Positions 34,201-45,800 of a DNA stretch of 64,000 bases are shown here, piece after piece. This stretch comes from Hydrangea macrophylla (taxonomy: Eukaryota > Streptophyta > Magnoliopsida > Cornales > Hydrangeaceae). Position numbers and translations under genes: made by a program. The stretch's first letter is position 1; the number at the start of each line of letters is the position of its first letter. Under the pieces are notes generated by a model. That model did not search any database and was not told the DNA's origin. It was given only the letters and a program-made list of their open reading frames with translations. Where the stretch lies: positions 51,897,033-51,961,032 of the forward strand of contig CM066987.1 of NCBI GenBank assembly GCA_033977485.1, read 5' to 3'.

Positions 34201-35732
34201 GTCGGCTTTCCTTGTATTGGAAATACAATCGTCCTAGTAGGGCAATCCAAATTGGCACCATATTTAGTTAACCAATCCATCCCTAGGATAACATCGAATT
34301 CTGACATCGACAGAACTACCAAGTCTGCTGGAAGATTCCTATCTCCCAAAGTCAATGGGCAATCTCTACACACTTTACTCAACTTAACTATCACTCCCAA
34401 TGGTGACACAGCATTCAGTGTTGACTCAAGTGTCTGGGGTTCTAAACCCAACTGACGCACAATCTTAACAGCAATAAAAGAACGTGCGGCTCCAGTATCA
34501 AATAAAGCTTTAACTGGACTATGAAAGAGTACAAGTGTACCTTCTAAATGTTGCTGCTCATCAGCATTAAAGCCTGCTTCTCCTGGAATTATAGCATTCA
34601 TTCTCGTCTGATCAGGAGGTCCTTGAATTCCTTGCACTGGTGCCCCGTAGTATCCTCCTCGTGGTGCACGACAATCCTTGCTCAAGTGTCCTGGTTTATT
34701 GCAGTTGCGGCAGACAATATCCGGCCTGCGATTAGGTCTGTGGGCAGTGCAGTTCCTTGCAATATGTCCGGGTTTTCCACAGTTAAAACAACCTCCAGTG
34801 TTGCTTGGCGGGGCTGTCAGTAATGCCTGCGGCTGTAGTTCTCGCTGTTGATTTTGCTGGGGTCGATTATAACCTTGCTGAGGTTTCCTGGCTCCTTCCC
34901 AGATTCTCTTATTTCCTTAAAAATTTTCCTGAGGTTTCCATCCTTGGGTATTTCTCAGTGGTCGATTAGGGAAATTTCTCTGTTGAAACCCTCGTGACAA
35001 CTGAGGTCGATTTGTCTGTGATTGCGGTACTGGATTAGCATCCTTTTCTAATCCTGTAGCAAATCTAACAATTTCCTCATACGACTGGTTCAGATGACCA
35101 ACCATCATATGTCTGAGGTGGGGGTTCAGTCCTTGGTGAAATCTCTTCACCTTCTTCTGCGGAGTGTCTATCATATGCTGAGCAAATCTGGATAAACGCT
35201 CGAACTGTGTTGTGTATTCCCGTACATTCCATCCTCCTTGGATCAAATTGAGAAAGTTCATTTCCTATTGATCTCTCTCATCTTCTGGAAAATACTTATC
35301 CAAAAATCTGCTTTTGAATGTCTCCCACGACATAGCTTTAGCGGCATCGATCCCAATAGTGGCTTGCTCAGCTTCCCACCAATCTGCGGCGGCATAAGTG
35401 AGCTGAAACGTAGCAAGGCGACGCTTCTCCTGCTCGCTGCATTCCAATACTTCAAATATTAACTCCATCTCTCTGACCCATTGTTCTGCTTTCCATGGTT
35501 CTGTTAGTCCATCGAACTTTTTGGGACGTAACCCACGAAAATTTGCTAACAACTTATCTCCAGTCTGTCTTGGTGGCAGGGGTGCAAGAGGTCTTTGGTG
35601 GGTGGAGTGATTATATGTATCCCCCACATGCTCCATCCTTTGCATAAATGCTTCGAAAATTCCCGTCGGATCCATCCCTTCCGGAATAGGTGCTCCATTA
35701 CGTGCTTGGTGATTTCTCAAGGGTCCTACCAT
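31212..35732 (-). pseudogene. Gag-Pol polyprotein of the Tekay-like element, two stop codons
   Basis: A single frame runs from the ATG at 35732 to the stop at 31212, interrupted only by TAG at 35265-35267 and TAA at 34917-34919, both explicable as Gln codons changed by C to T. Order: Gag capsid (DKLLANFRGLRPKKFDGL, WWEAEQATIG); two CCHC zinc knuckles near 34790 and 34700; protease ([10 protein letters not shown]); reverse transcriptase ([27 protein letters not shown]); RNase H ([15 protein letters not shown]); integrase with an HHCC finger and Asp-Asp-Glu motifs ([22 protein letters not shown]); and a C-terminal chromodomain ([20 protein letters not shown]) thought to steer integration to chromatin. 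The downstream 1157-codon part is fully open. The stops fall in Gag, so this copy is defective by itself but could be supplied by others. Confidence 0.93.
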
Positions 35733-36089
35733 GATGATAACGAGTATCGCCTACAAGAGACATATTGATCAGCTGAAAATCTTCTCGTAGAAACGAACTC
35801 AAGATAGAATAAGAAACAGCAAAACTAACCATTCTACTAAACAACATAGCACAACGCAACAACCAAACAATAATAAAAGTACTGCTCGTATATATATATA
35901 TATCAAAAGATGTACCGTATAGTACACACTAGTAAAACCGTGTACCATATGGGACAAGAGTTACAACAACTAAAGTCAGCTAATGCTATACAAAGCTATG
36001 GTCAATAGCTATCTCTCAAGCTCCCAAAAATCTGGTGGACAACATGTCCTAATATAAACTGACAAAATCTACACCCTGCCGATCCTGAC
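35733..36089. other. Spacer between the extra ORF and gag
   Basis: About 350 bp of non-coding sequence with a TA run at 35890-35904. It may hold splice or leader signals joining the upstream frame to gag; none is proven. Confidence 0.4.
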
Positions 36090-37076
36090 TCAAAAGTTGT
36101 CAGTATCTGATCCTGCTGGTGGTGCCTCGTCCTCTGGGTCTATATCCATCTCCTCAAGTGGGTCATCCTCAACTGGTGCGACAAGATCTCCGACTACTAC
36201 CCCTATATCCCAATCCTCTATCATCTCTGCATCATCGTCCTCCATCACGTCTGCTATCGCCTGGTTAGCGACATCAACAGCTACTGCAACAAAACCATCA
36301 GCTATGTCAAGAGCTCCTGCTATAGCCACCTCTCCCATAACAAAATCTGCTGGCTGTGCTACCATCTGAGCTATCCATCCTACTGCCATATCGGCCATGG
36401 CTGCCATATGCATAATGGGTCCAGTTGGTATCTGAAGCACAACGGGTACCTCTGGCACAACTATTTCCTCGGGGTCATCCTCCTCATCTACTACTACGTC
36501 TGCCTCAATAGCATCTGGGTCTGGTACTGGATCCTCTGGCTCAAACTCTGGCTCCTCGGGGTCATCCTCAGGTTCATCATCTGCATCGTCTGCATGCTCA
36601 TCCTCTACTGGGTCCTCGTCATCTATCGGCTCCTCCTCTCCATCTCCATCCAGGTCCTCATCGGGATGCTCATCCTCAATCGGCTCAGGCTCTGGTTCTG
36701 GGACGGGTACGTCGGGCACTGGTGATGGTGGGGCTGCCGGAGCTGGTGCTGGTGCAACTACGGGCTCTGGTGGACCGGCTATAATGGCTCTCAACTCAAT
36801 CTCATCCATCTCTGGTTTACTCAAAACTAGTCGTAACATCTCCTGGCAAATGTCTCTACCGACCTTCGCAGTATGGTAAGCATCCATGCGCATCTGTGTC
36901 GGGTAAGTACTCCTGGTCACATAAAGCGCTCTCCACATGTCCTCCTCTAAATGTCGACTAGCTATCTGGCACACACGCTCACGATAAAACTCTGGGTCAG
37001 CTGGCTCCACGGTATCTCCATGGATAATATGTCCTCCATAAGCATCAGTCACAAACCGGTGAAACTCCGGATCCAT
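36090..37076 (-). CDS. Extra 5' ORF of the Tekay-like element, acidic protein of unknown role
   Basis: An intact 328-codon frame between the primer site and gag, same strand as gag-pol. Residues 1-105 are mixed, with MDPEFHRFVTDAYGGH and DMWRALYVTRSTYPTQMRMD. Residues about 110-200 are extremely acidic and Pro-rich (PEPEPEPIEDEHPDEDLDGD). Residues about 215-280 are Ala/Met/Val-rich and may be a helical hydrophobic patch, followed by a second acidic tail ending SDTDNF. I recognise no family. The repeated Asp/Glu could mimic a nucleic acid or bind histones, but that is conjecture. The start is 150 bp inside the 5' LTR end. The lack of stops in 328 codons, while gag has two, suggests it was translated and kept until recently. 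Confidence 0.75.
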   Translation of the reverse strand: MDPEFHRFVTDAYGGHIIHGDTVEPADPEFYRERVCQIASRHLEEDMWRALYVTRSTYPTQMRMDAYHTAKVGRDICQEMLRLVLSKPEMDEIELRAIIAGPPEPVVAPAPAPAAPPSPVPDVPVPEPEPEPIEDEHPDEDLDGDGEEEPIDDEDPVEDEHADDADDEPEDDPEEPEFEPEDPVPDPDAIEADVVVDEEDDPEEIVVPEVPVVLQIPTGPIMHMAAMADMAVGWIAQMVAQPADFVMGEVAIAGALDIADGFVAVAVDVANQAIADVMEDDDAEMIEDWDIGVVVGDLVAPVEDDPLEEMDIDPEDEAPPAGSDTDNF

Positions 37077-37226
37077 GCTATCCTACAAAGGAAACTATCT
37101 ATCGTCAGGAAGACGAACTTATCTTATACTCATATCTCATCTCAAAGAAATTCTATCATACTAGGACTAGATGGTGTGGAAATACTTAGTGAACAAAAGT
37201 ATCACAACCTAGAGTACCAAAAGCAG

Positions 37227-37238
37227 GCTCTGATACCA
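37227..37238 (-). promoter_or_regulatory. Primer-binding site, initiator Met-tRNA type
   Basis: Minus strand TGGTATCAGAGC, 7 nt inside the 5' LTR end. This is the standard site complementary to the 3' end of plant initiator Met-tRNA. Confidence 0.88.
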
Positions 37239-37245
37239 AAAACCC

Positions 37246-39549
37246 TGTCACGCCCCGGATCAGCATAAATAGAGAAAAATAAATTTCCTTTATGGGTCCA
37301 TAAGGAATGACAGGTGAAAGTCACTAATAATCCACACCACGCAATACTAGTCCAAAAAGACAACAGTAAACAATTGAGAATAACACACAGTGCTAACTAT
37401 TACAAAATATCAGAGTATGGTCCACAGGATCACAACAGGTCTGAAGACAACAAATGCCCAAGTACCCGCTAACAAAAGGTTTAACAGAACAACCGAAAAG
37501 AAATCTAACTATAACATCTTCAGTCTTCAACTGGCATAAGGATAATCCTCCCTGGCGTAACCATCATCGGTGGGGCCCTCCTCTGGATAATAGTCATCAG
37601 TGTACTGGTCATTACCTGTAGAATAAGGGGCAGGATATTCTAGACGGGGAAAGTCCAGGCAATAAAAGGCCGTGAGCTTACTGAGAGCTGAGTGAGCATA
37701 AACTAACGAGGTACCAATTATCTGAAGTAAACACGAGCTTATGAAAATACGAGTTAACATCTTATTATAAGGATAGCATTATCTTGTTCCTCTATTCATT
37801 CTTGTAAACCGACCCTTATCGTCTTGATCCTCTATTCATTCTTGTAAACCGACCCTTATCGTCTTGTTACTCAAATACCGAACTCAACAGACTCTGATTT
37901 CCATGAACAGACTCAATCGTTTAACTCTAGGGATACACCCTTATTCTTTCCATCGCTTTTAAGAGCAATATATCCTGCTCACCGCATGTCATGGACTCCA
38001 CGTCAGTCTGTCCCCAGCTTTTAAGAACAATGGTCTTGTTCACCGCATTTCAGGGATATAACGTTTCGAACAAGGCATATCAATCTATTGCCACGACTCA
38101 ACGTCATCTACTAGTGATCCCAGCTCACCGCTTTTAAGAACAATGGTCCTGTTCACCGCTTTTAAGAGCATATCATAGATCATCCAGTCTATCTTAAGAC
38201 TTCTTGGTCCAGCTCACCGCTTTTAAGAACCATGTATCCGGTTCACCGCTTTTAAGAGCATATCATGACCAATCGTCCATCCACGTACCATTCCCAGAAC
38301 TTACCAAACCTACTTACGTTCCATTCTAACATCGACACATGACAATTCCCAATGTGGCCTGACTACTCGGATTAAAAGAAAACGGACATCAAATTATATC
38401 AGAACAACACGTCACCCACGTCTTCATATTACTTTTTATTCATTATCCATAAATCTTTGGTGTCACATTACTCCTGTCTACCCCATAGTCGCATAATGGA
38501 AATTCCGAATCAGAAATCGAACAACTAAACCTCTTATAAAATAAATAGGCAAAGGAAACCGTGTTCTGATCATGTCAATCGATTGGGACTAAGTTCAATC
38601 GATTGGTATCAAAATCATGTCAATCGATTGAGAACATGTCAATCGATTGGTATCTGAAAAGTGTCAATCGATTGAAATCCTATTTAATCGATTGGGATGT
38701 CAATCGATTGGAATCCTATTCAATCGATTGGGATACAACTGATGTCAATCGATTGAGATTATGTCAATCGATTGGCACTACGTCTTCTCCAGCAGATTGT
38801 AAAAACAACATATATAAACGTACACTACAAGCATTTAACCCACCTAAACTTCATAATAACTTATATAAACTTCATATAGAGGGACCAAGTGAGTTAGAAC
38901 TCACTTTGGGTGCGTTTGGGTGTGTTCAAAGCTTGAAATCTCCAAGCTCTCTCTTTCCTCCTTCTTTCTTCTTTGTCCAGCCCTCTCTCTGTCTCTCCTT
39001 CTTCCTCCTTTCTTCTTCTTGTTCTTCTCTTCTTCAAGTTGCCAAGGTCAGTGTGTGTGTGTATATAGATATAGATATATAGATAGATATATGTATGTAT
39101 ATATCTCACAAGAGGTATGTCTCTCTCTCTCTCTCAAGGCTGCCAAAATGACCCAAGGCCATAAATATGGACGAGTATATATAGGGGTTAAGAGTGCCAC
39201 ACGTTTAAAGCTGAAGGAAAGAAGAAAACTTGTCTCAGGTTATGTCAATCGATTGGGACACAAGTCAATCGATTGGCAACAGATATTTGTAGTCAATCGA
39301 TTGGAAACAATGTCAATCGATTGGAATAAATGGCAATCGATTGGGATAATGACACGTCATCACTTTTAGTCGGTTGAATGTCAATCGATTGGGATACTTA
39401 TCAATCGATTGGTATCTAAAAAGTGTCAATCGATTGGGAAACTTATCAATCGATTGGTATCAAAAATTACCAAAAGGAAGAGAAAGTTTATACGAGTATA
39501 GAAATGAAATACCGAGTTTTATTAATATACCAAAATACAGGGTATTACA
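37246..39549 (-). repeat. Tekay-like 5' LTR, 2304 bp
   Basis: Nearly identical to 28900-31159. It is longer mainly by one extra copy of a roughly 40-bp unit (TCCTCTATTCATTCTTGTAA..., near 37786-37866). It holds the same two CAATCGATTG clusters (about 38577-38775 and 39245-39456), here with every site of cluster B intact. Confidence 0.92.
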
Positions 39550-39939
39550 ATCACATATTTGTGGCGGCTTCTTTTTTTCTTGCTCCTTTCTTTTGTTTGT
39601 GTTTTTTTTTCCAGGACAAAGCACACATGTAGCAGATTCTTTATATAACTCCCATGTTGCACCACATAGTCCTCTACTTTTCCATCCACTAGTCAATTCA
39701 TATGGTTCTCATAATTTTAGTTCAAATTCGAACACTGTTATACCCTCCTTCAGCTTTAGTAGCTTGCTTCAGTGTGATGAGCTAATGCCATATCTTAGTC
39801 AGGTGATGTATCTAAAAACTATAAACTTTTTTGGGTCACAATTTTTGGTTTAGGTTCCTCTGATTTACACTTTTTCCCCTCATTGCAGATTCTTGATTCT
39901 TTGTTAGAGGGTTCACTTATGCAGGATAAGAGTGGATAG

Positions 39940-40851
39940 CTCACTTGTACAAGACGAAGAATGCATTTTATGTTGCTAATTTTACAAAGAATCCATTTTT
40001 TTATGGCTGATTTTGCTCTCAATTTGATAAGTGAACAAGTTAGTTTGCTAAGGCTTTATTTTATCTAGTGATTTATGGAACTGTAGAACTTCGTTGTTGG
40101 TTATGGATCGTTTTTTATAACTTATAGCTGAAGGTTCTACAATTTCTTTGAACCTCTTTAATTTAAGGTCTTCCCTTTTTACAGTTTCTGTATGGCTGTC
40201 CACAAAATTTTATGTGAACAAAGCCAAACAAAGTCAAATACAAATTTTAGTGCATCTTTTAGTTTCAATACCACTTTTATCTTCTTGTGATGAATTACAA
40301 TATTTTGAGACTAACTTAGTAATATTTTGACATTGATGTATGAGGCAAAAAAACAGCGTCACATAGAAAGATTACATGCTCGCAAAGCCAACCACAAATA
40401 TCACTTAAGCCAAAATACAAACACATCAAGTGCACAAAAAGGCCATAGCCTCCCACTCGATTTACAACAAAGCCAACAAAAAAATAATGAAACTAGAAGC
40501 AATACACATCCCCAATAACAAAAAAAATAATCAAAAAAGCCAGCCAACAAACACTGAGCAAGATCATAAATTTCTGCGAGGAAACAAACAAGGTCCTAAA
40601 AGCTTGCACTTGCCCAGTACGAGTTTGATAGCCATTTGCTAATTCAGTTTTGATGGGACAACATATTTACAAACATATATACATATATATATATGTATGT
40701 ATTTATATTTATGTAGTTTTGTATATGCAAAATTCAGATCACATATATATATATGTATATAGTTTTAGGCTTTTAACCGAAAAGAGGGAGAAAAGAGAAA
40801 AGAGGAAAATTGGCGGAAGGTTGAAAAGTTGAAATAAAGATAGATATCTAC
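39940..40851. other. 3' flank of the transposase gene inside the MULE
   Basis: Non-coding AT-rich sequence with TA-rich runs at 40675-40700 and 40743-40760. Small frames here have no recognisable content. Confidence 0.5.
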
Positions 40852-41024
40852 TGTCTAAATTATGTTGCTAACAAAGTTAAGTTAACTCTCCTCTGTTAGT
40901 GTAACTGATGATGAGGTAATTAAATGACTCAGATGCCACTTCGACATAATCAGAGCAAGTGATTGGCTTGTGACACCATGTAGGATTGGTGACATGGCGT
41001 CACCGTTATAGCCAATATTTTCTC
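40852..41024 (-). repeat. FAR1-type MULE right terminal inverted repeat
   Basis: The reverse complement matches 22480-22652. It ends GCCAATATTTTCTC, followed by the 9-bp duplication CCAAGTGAC. Confidence 0.88.
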
Positions 41025-41058
41025 CCAAGTGACACCCTAAGGCCATCTCCAAGGCACC

Positions 41059-42115
41059 TGTTTGCTATGTAATTTGTGCGGGCGTGCCAGAGCCAAACGG
41101 GCTCGGTGCGTGTGCGCGTGTGCGTGCAAACTAATTTCCTAAACGCTTGTGTGAGTGACACATAAGGCTTTATGAATCTGACTTTCTAAACGGTGATTGC
41201 GTGCAGTGAGTAGGAAAGTACCCTCACCATAAATTCAATAGCAGTACTGAAGCGCACAAGCTAAACAGTGTTAAAGAGTTTACCAGGTAAACAATCACAA
41301 ACGGATTAATAAAAATAGATTTTATTAAGTGTTTGGAAAAAATAAACAGATCTAAAGAACAAACCAGAATAGACTGATTATCCCAAAGAATAAAAAGAAA
41401 TAACAAAAGGCAGACCTATTTGCTATGAATGCTGAAAAACATTAAGATTTGAATGCTTCGAATGCAGTGTATGCTGTTTTTGAGATGGCGCGGAGTCCAT
41501 GTATGCTTGGCCTGCTTCCATATTTATAACGGCCATGGATAACTTTTGATTAGGAAAGGACTCCTTAGCTTACACCTTAAGCTACGTGGCTGATTGGCCG
41601 ATGGTGGAAGAAACCTTCTCAATCTCTGACTCCTACCTTATCCAAATTCTGATTGAATCAATCCCATTAATTTAGGGATTAACCTTCTAAATCTAGCTGG
41701 ACGTGATCAGATTCTTTTCCGAAACGGACTCTTACTTCCTAAAATTTGGGATGACGTCGTCCTGATAGCTATGTGTAGCACCGCCTTCCCCTTTCAATCC
41801 ATCGGCCTTGTCAACTACCTCTTTCAGCTGAATCGGACTTAACTAATTTTAATGCTTTCTTTCGTGCCCAATTACCTGCTTATGGCCGATCGGACTCATA
41901 CAACCATCCTTCATTACACAGTGTTCGATCGGCCTCGATGCTGCTTCTAATCCATCATCAGGCTGATATCACAATACCCAACAGCCTGGTGCCTACCATC
42001 GGGATTACAGTCTCCACTAGTCCGATGAGTCATTGATTCCTTGAGCCGGCCTCCCCTCTATCCAACTTCATGCCACTCGGGCTCAAAAGCCTTTGACAGT
42101 TTTTGGGTGCAAACA
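41059..42115 (-). repeat. Tat element 3' LTR, 1057 bp
   Basis: Bounded by TGTTTGC and GCAAACA. It matches 56205-60231 once the nested LTR there is removed. Near the left end it reads GGTGCGTGTGCGCGTGTGCG, where the partner has a pure TG run. Confidence 0.92.
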
Positions 42116-42130
42116 ATTGCCCCCCAAAAG
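42116..42130 (-). promoter_or_regulatory. Polypurine tract of the Tat element
   Basis: Minus strand CTTTTGGGGGGCAAT directly next to the 3' LTR. Confidence 0.8.
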
Positions 42131-42839
42131 GTCATATCAAACGTCCCGCATTGATTGATGTGACGTTTTGAATGTTAAAATCACCACGTGTCATACATGC
42201 AGAGAGTGTCAGATCATTAAGAATCCCAACAGTCACTCCGCATTTAATGCAGCGTAGTATTAAACGGCAAGATTTTCAAAAACTCTTTCCACCTTCCTCA
42301 TTTACGCCTTCTCTCTCTCTCTCTAAAATCCCAGAGCTTCTCTCTCTAGCCTCCATTTTTTCCGGTGATGTACCCCATCCCTTCTGCAGAAATGGCTCCT
42401 AAGACTGCTTCGACAATGCTAACCAAAGGCAAAAAAACCTTCGTCAATGCTCCACCACCACAGAACCGATGCAGAGAAGTTAGGACCCTGGCAAAAACCC
42501 ATGCTTCTGATATCTCTACTGACTACCTGACTCAATACAGCCCCCCCCCCCCCGACGGTTCCCTGGTAGCACCAGGTCTCGGTGCGGCGTTCCTCAACCA
42601 TCCTCCGGCGGCTTTTCTTCCCCTGTACTCGCCGGTGGATAATGAAGTGTTCCTCCAGGTACCTGCCCACTGGAGCAAAGTCCAAACTACTACCCACCCC
42701 ATTAGAGGTTGACCGACCCCTGCTGTAGACTAGGACAAATGGGTTACCAGAGTATCGGCCTCTAAGGCAAATATCTAGAGACAAACGGGCATTTATGACG
42801 CCATAATGCTCAGTCGGGCTAGGATTGAGATAGACCGAC

Positions 42840-45800
42840 TGTAGACACCCCAATTTTGACCAAACGTCAAATCCAGGGATTGGTTACCTCTCAAAGACCG
42901 ATGATGACAATGACCGTGACGTTCGAAGATTTTCCAAGAAATTCAAAATCTTCAAGATGTTCTTCAAGTTAAAATTGCAAAATTAAAAAAAAAATATATA
43001 TATATATATAATAAAAATAAAATAAAAAAGAGAGAGGGTTTGGGTATTCGGGAGAAACCCGAACATTGAAGGACACATGAGGAAATCAGTCTGAAAATTT
43101 GCTCAATAAAAAGGTTTTGAAAGAAAGTATAAAATGAAAATGATAAAAAGGAGTTTTAAATAAAGGAAAATTGTCTCTTGAAAAAAAAAATAATAAGAAG
43201 AAGAAAAGCATAGTATATTGAAGAATATACCATGCACATGGGTACATACCACCCATATGGGTGCATTTTAGCACAAATATACATGAATGTATAAAGATAA
43301 CTCACAAAAATTAAGTTTAGATTAATTTTCCTATCAAAAATTTAAAAAAGGAGCAAATTCAGTTAGCCCCGGCACCCGGAAAACCCGGCGGAACTCATTG
43401 AGTGCCGCGCCGGAACTCACTGAGTGCCACGCCAGCACTCACGGGTTGCCGCCCGGCATTCAGTGAATGCCGGCCGGCACTCAGTGAATGCCGCCGGCAC
43501 CCGTCGAGTGCCGCTGGCTGTAATAGACTGCTTTTCTCACATGTTCTAGAAGAAAACTTTGCACATGGGTCTCCACCCGAATTTACCCATTTATCCTTGA
43601 GATAATGAGGTCTATATAAAGAGACCTTCATCTTCATTTGGGGAGAGGAGCTTTTTGAATCATTTTATATATATACAAGATATATACTTGAGTTTTGGGG
43701 GAGAGAGAGGAATCATATAGAAAATTGAGAAGAAGAGAAGAATTTCTTGAAGAATTTGAAGAACTTTGAGGAGAATTTGGAGATCTTGGAAGAGCTTCAC
43801 AAGAAATTGAAGAATTCTTTGAGGTCATAGAGGTAACCTCTTAATCCTTGGTAGAGTTAGGACAATTCAATCACAAGTTCTTAGATCTAGAAACTTTTCA
43901 CATTTTCAAAACCTCTCTTCTTACCCCATTTCATCACACACCACCAAGAACTTATGATTGAATTTCATGACATCTCATTAATTTGGATCTAATTAATGCC
44001 TTGGGTTTGAGATAAATTAGTTTTGAAGAATTTGTGTTCCTAAATAAAACTTTGATTTCCTTTATTTCCATTTCATTCATAAGGTTCATGAGATCTTTCA
44101 TATCTCATTGAAACTTTTTGAATTTGATTCCTTAGTTTCCTATGATCTTATGATCTATATGGAGATTAAAATGAATCATGGTCATAATCTACACATAGTT
44201 GGTGAGATACTAGTATCAACTCATGACTAAGATCTCTTTACTATGAATCTTATGGAATTCATACTATATTCCATGGAGATTAGAGTAGATTTGTTTTTTT
44301 TTTAGTCTCCAATGACCATCAAATGGTAGGAGAAGTAGATTAGTTTAAGTCCATCTCTATGGCTTAGACTAATCTCTTCCTTGGGTTTTGAGAAGTTCTC
44401 TATACTTCATCCAAAACCTACATGTATAGATGTCCTTAGTCTCTAAAGACCATCAAATGGTAGGAGAAAATGGTTTAGTTTAAGTCCAACTTCATGATTT
44501 AATAGTTGGGGTTAACAAATAAAGTTGAACTTGACAAATGAAAACAGTGAGTTCACAAACTATTTTTTATCAAAGATTTTTAGTTCGAAATCTAACCGTT
44601 GAAATCAAGTAAAACCAACGAAAAAGTGTTAATAACACAATGTTCTACCGCTGCAATTTTTTGTTTTAAGGTAGTTTCATGTTTAAAATGGTTTGATCAT
44701 GAGTTTTGTGAAGTAACAACAATCTGCCCAGAATTTCAGCACAGTAACACTCTTTTAGAATAAATAAATCGGGATTTTAATAAAGTTTTCATGACCTTTA
44801 ATAATTTTTTCTACGAACCTTAATGTGTTAGGAAGGTTCCCTAAAAAGAATGAAGCAATTTAGATTTGTTTGCTATTTTTAAAAAATCATACAAGATCTC
44901 TGGACAGAGAGTTGTAAAATCCAGAGTGAGGTCTAGTATTTTCTGTATTCCCGGAGATCTAACCGTTGAAACCTCGATCTTCTTTTTGGGTTAGAAACGA
45001 GACTCACAGAGGCATAATATATCCAAAAATCATTAAGATCCAACCGTTGGAAGTATTTTATTTCTATTGTTTAAGATCTGGTCTGCTCTCTGTAATTCAT
45101 AAAAAACTGCTGCTGTTTTTGTCTAATATTATTTATTTCAACTCAAATGGTTCCCTAATGTCTTGGGACCCAAATCATGTTTTGAATAATGATAATTTAG
45201 CTTAAATCCAGAGGCTAAGTGATCCAAATTAGTGAATAAATCCATGTTTTATTCTTATTCACATTCATTCATTCATGTACATCAATGCTTATGATTAGAA
45301 CTAGCTATTGAATAAAGTTGGATTTCATGCTTAATAGATCTAAGCTAGAGAATTGGGATTGATTTTTTGATATCATATTATTATGTGAAGCATGTGGACT
45401 AATCTTTGTTTTGTAGCGCATTTGAGGTACAATTTCTCATCTCTTCTCTGGTTTATTTATTTCATTGATTTTAATTGATTTTCGACTCCATGTGCGACAC
45501 CTTAGCTTAGGCTTTGCCTTATGTGAATATGTGAATTAGAGACCTTTTCTTAGGCTTTGTATTTTGTGTATGCATTGCACGTTTCCATTTCGCGGCTGGA
45601 TCCCGGGTGAGTTCTCTAGTTCCTTACTTGCACATCATGATGTTAGCTAGTTGAATTATGTGACTTATGAATGATATTTTACCGTTGGCAATTTTACACC
45701 ATTTCCAACATGCTTGTGTTATGTATACCTATATATGTATTAATTGAGGGCATGCTTAGATTAATAACTTGATTAAAGAGGATGTTGAGTAGAGGCCTAT

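Larger units (their letters stand above)
28900..39549 (-). mobile_element. Ty3/Gypsy chromovirus, Tekay-like, 10.65 kb
   Basis: Two LTRs (28900-31159 and 37246-39549) flank a minus-strand gag-pol. Perfect target duplications ATCAC lie at 28895-28899 and 39550-39554. Reading the minus strand, the LTR runs from TGTAATACCC to CGGGGCGTGACA. The primer site TGGTATCAGAGC at 37227-37238 fits initiator Met-tRNA, and a purine tract GTTGAGTGGTGGATGA (31160-31175) precedes the 3' LTR. The integrase ends in a chromodomain, and LTRs over 2 kb fit the Tekay (Del) lineage. By eye the LTRs differ by roughly 15-20 substitutions plus small indels, so the insertion is young. It sits in the intron of the FAR1-like transposase gene. 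Confidence 0.93.
23464..39939 (+). pseudogene. FAR1-like MULE transposase, exon split by solo LTR, intron holding a Gypsy element
   Basis: Coding parts: 23464-24824, then 28090-28787, 39615-39802 and 39889-39939. Residues about 20-110 form the FAR1 zinc-binding DNA-binding domain (YLCSNAG, TGCNAFIRF, HNHEF). Residues about 230-340 form the MULE transposase core, with FIGINNHRKN, TIFTDQCQAM and CHRLCSWHI. The solo LTR breaks the frame at codon 454. Beyond it lies the SWIM finger (VCSYKMFESLGWLCHHALKVL) and a Lys-rich tail. A donor GTAAGC at 28788 (phase 1) joins an acceptor CCAG at 39614 in the same phase. A second intron, 39803-39888, joins in phase 0, and TAG ends the gene at 39939. Apart from the LTR no stop interrupts it. 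However, the first catalytic Asp (FDTTY in relatives) is Val at residue 240, and the second SWIM Cys is Tyr (28319-28321). Terminal repeats and the 9-bp duplication show that this is a transposon gene, not a host FRS gene. Confidence 0.88.
22480..41024 (+). mobile_element. FAR1/Jittery-type MULE, 4.6 kb expanded to 18.5 kb by insertions
   Basis: The left end (22480-22652, starting GAGAAAATATTGGCTATAAC) is matched by the reverse complement of the right end (40852-41024) over about 173 bp with around a dozen differences. The flanks CCAAATGAC (22471-22479) and CCAAGTGAC (41025-41033) agree at 8 of 9 bases, the 9-bp duplication expected of Mutator elements. It holds one transposase gene. A solo LTR (24825-28084) and a complete Gypsy element (28900-39549) inserted later; removing them and their duplications leaves about 4.6 kb. 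Confidence 0.88.

Noticed and set aside
34195..36725. Several plus-strand ORFs of 70-105 codons
   Set aside because: They are shadows opposite the Tekay gag-pol and the acidic extra ORF.
23464..39939. Host FAR1-RELATED SEQUENCE gene
   Set aside because: The gene is enclosed by about 173-bp inverted repeats and a 9-bp duplication, so it is a transposon gene.
43395..43637. 80-codon ORF with HSLSAGR repeats
   Set aside because: It is a translation of the palindrome array in the solo LTR.
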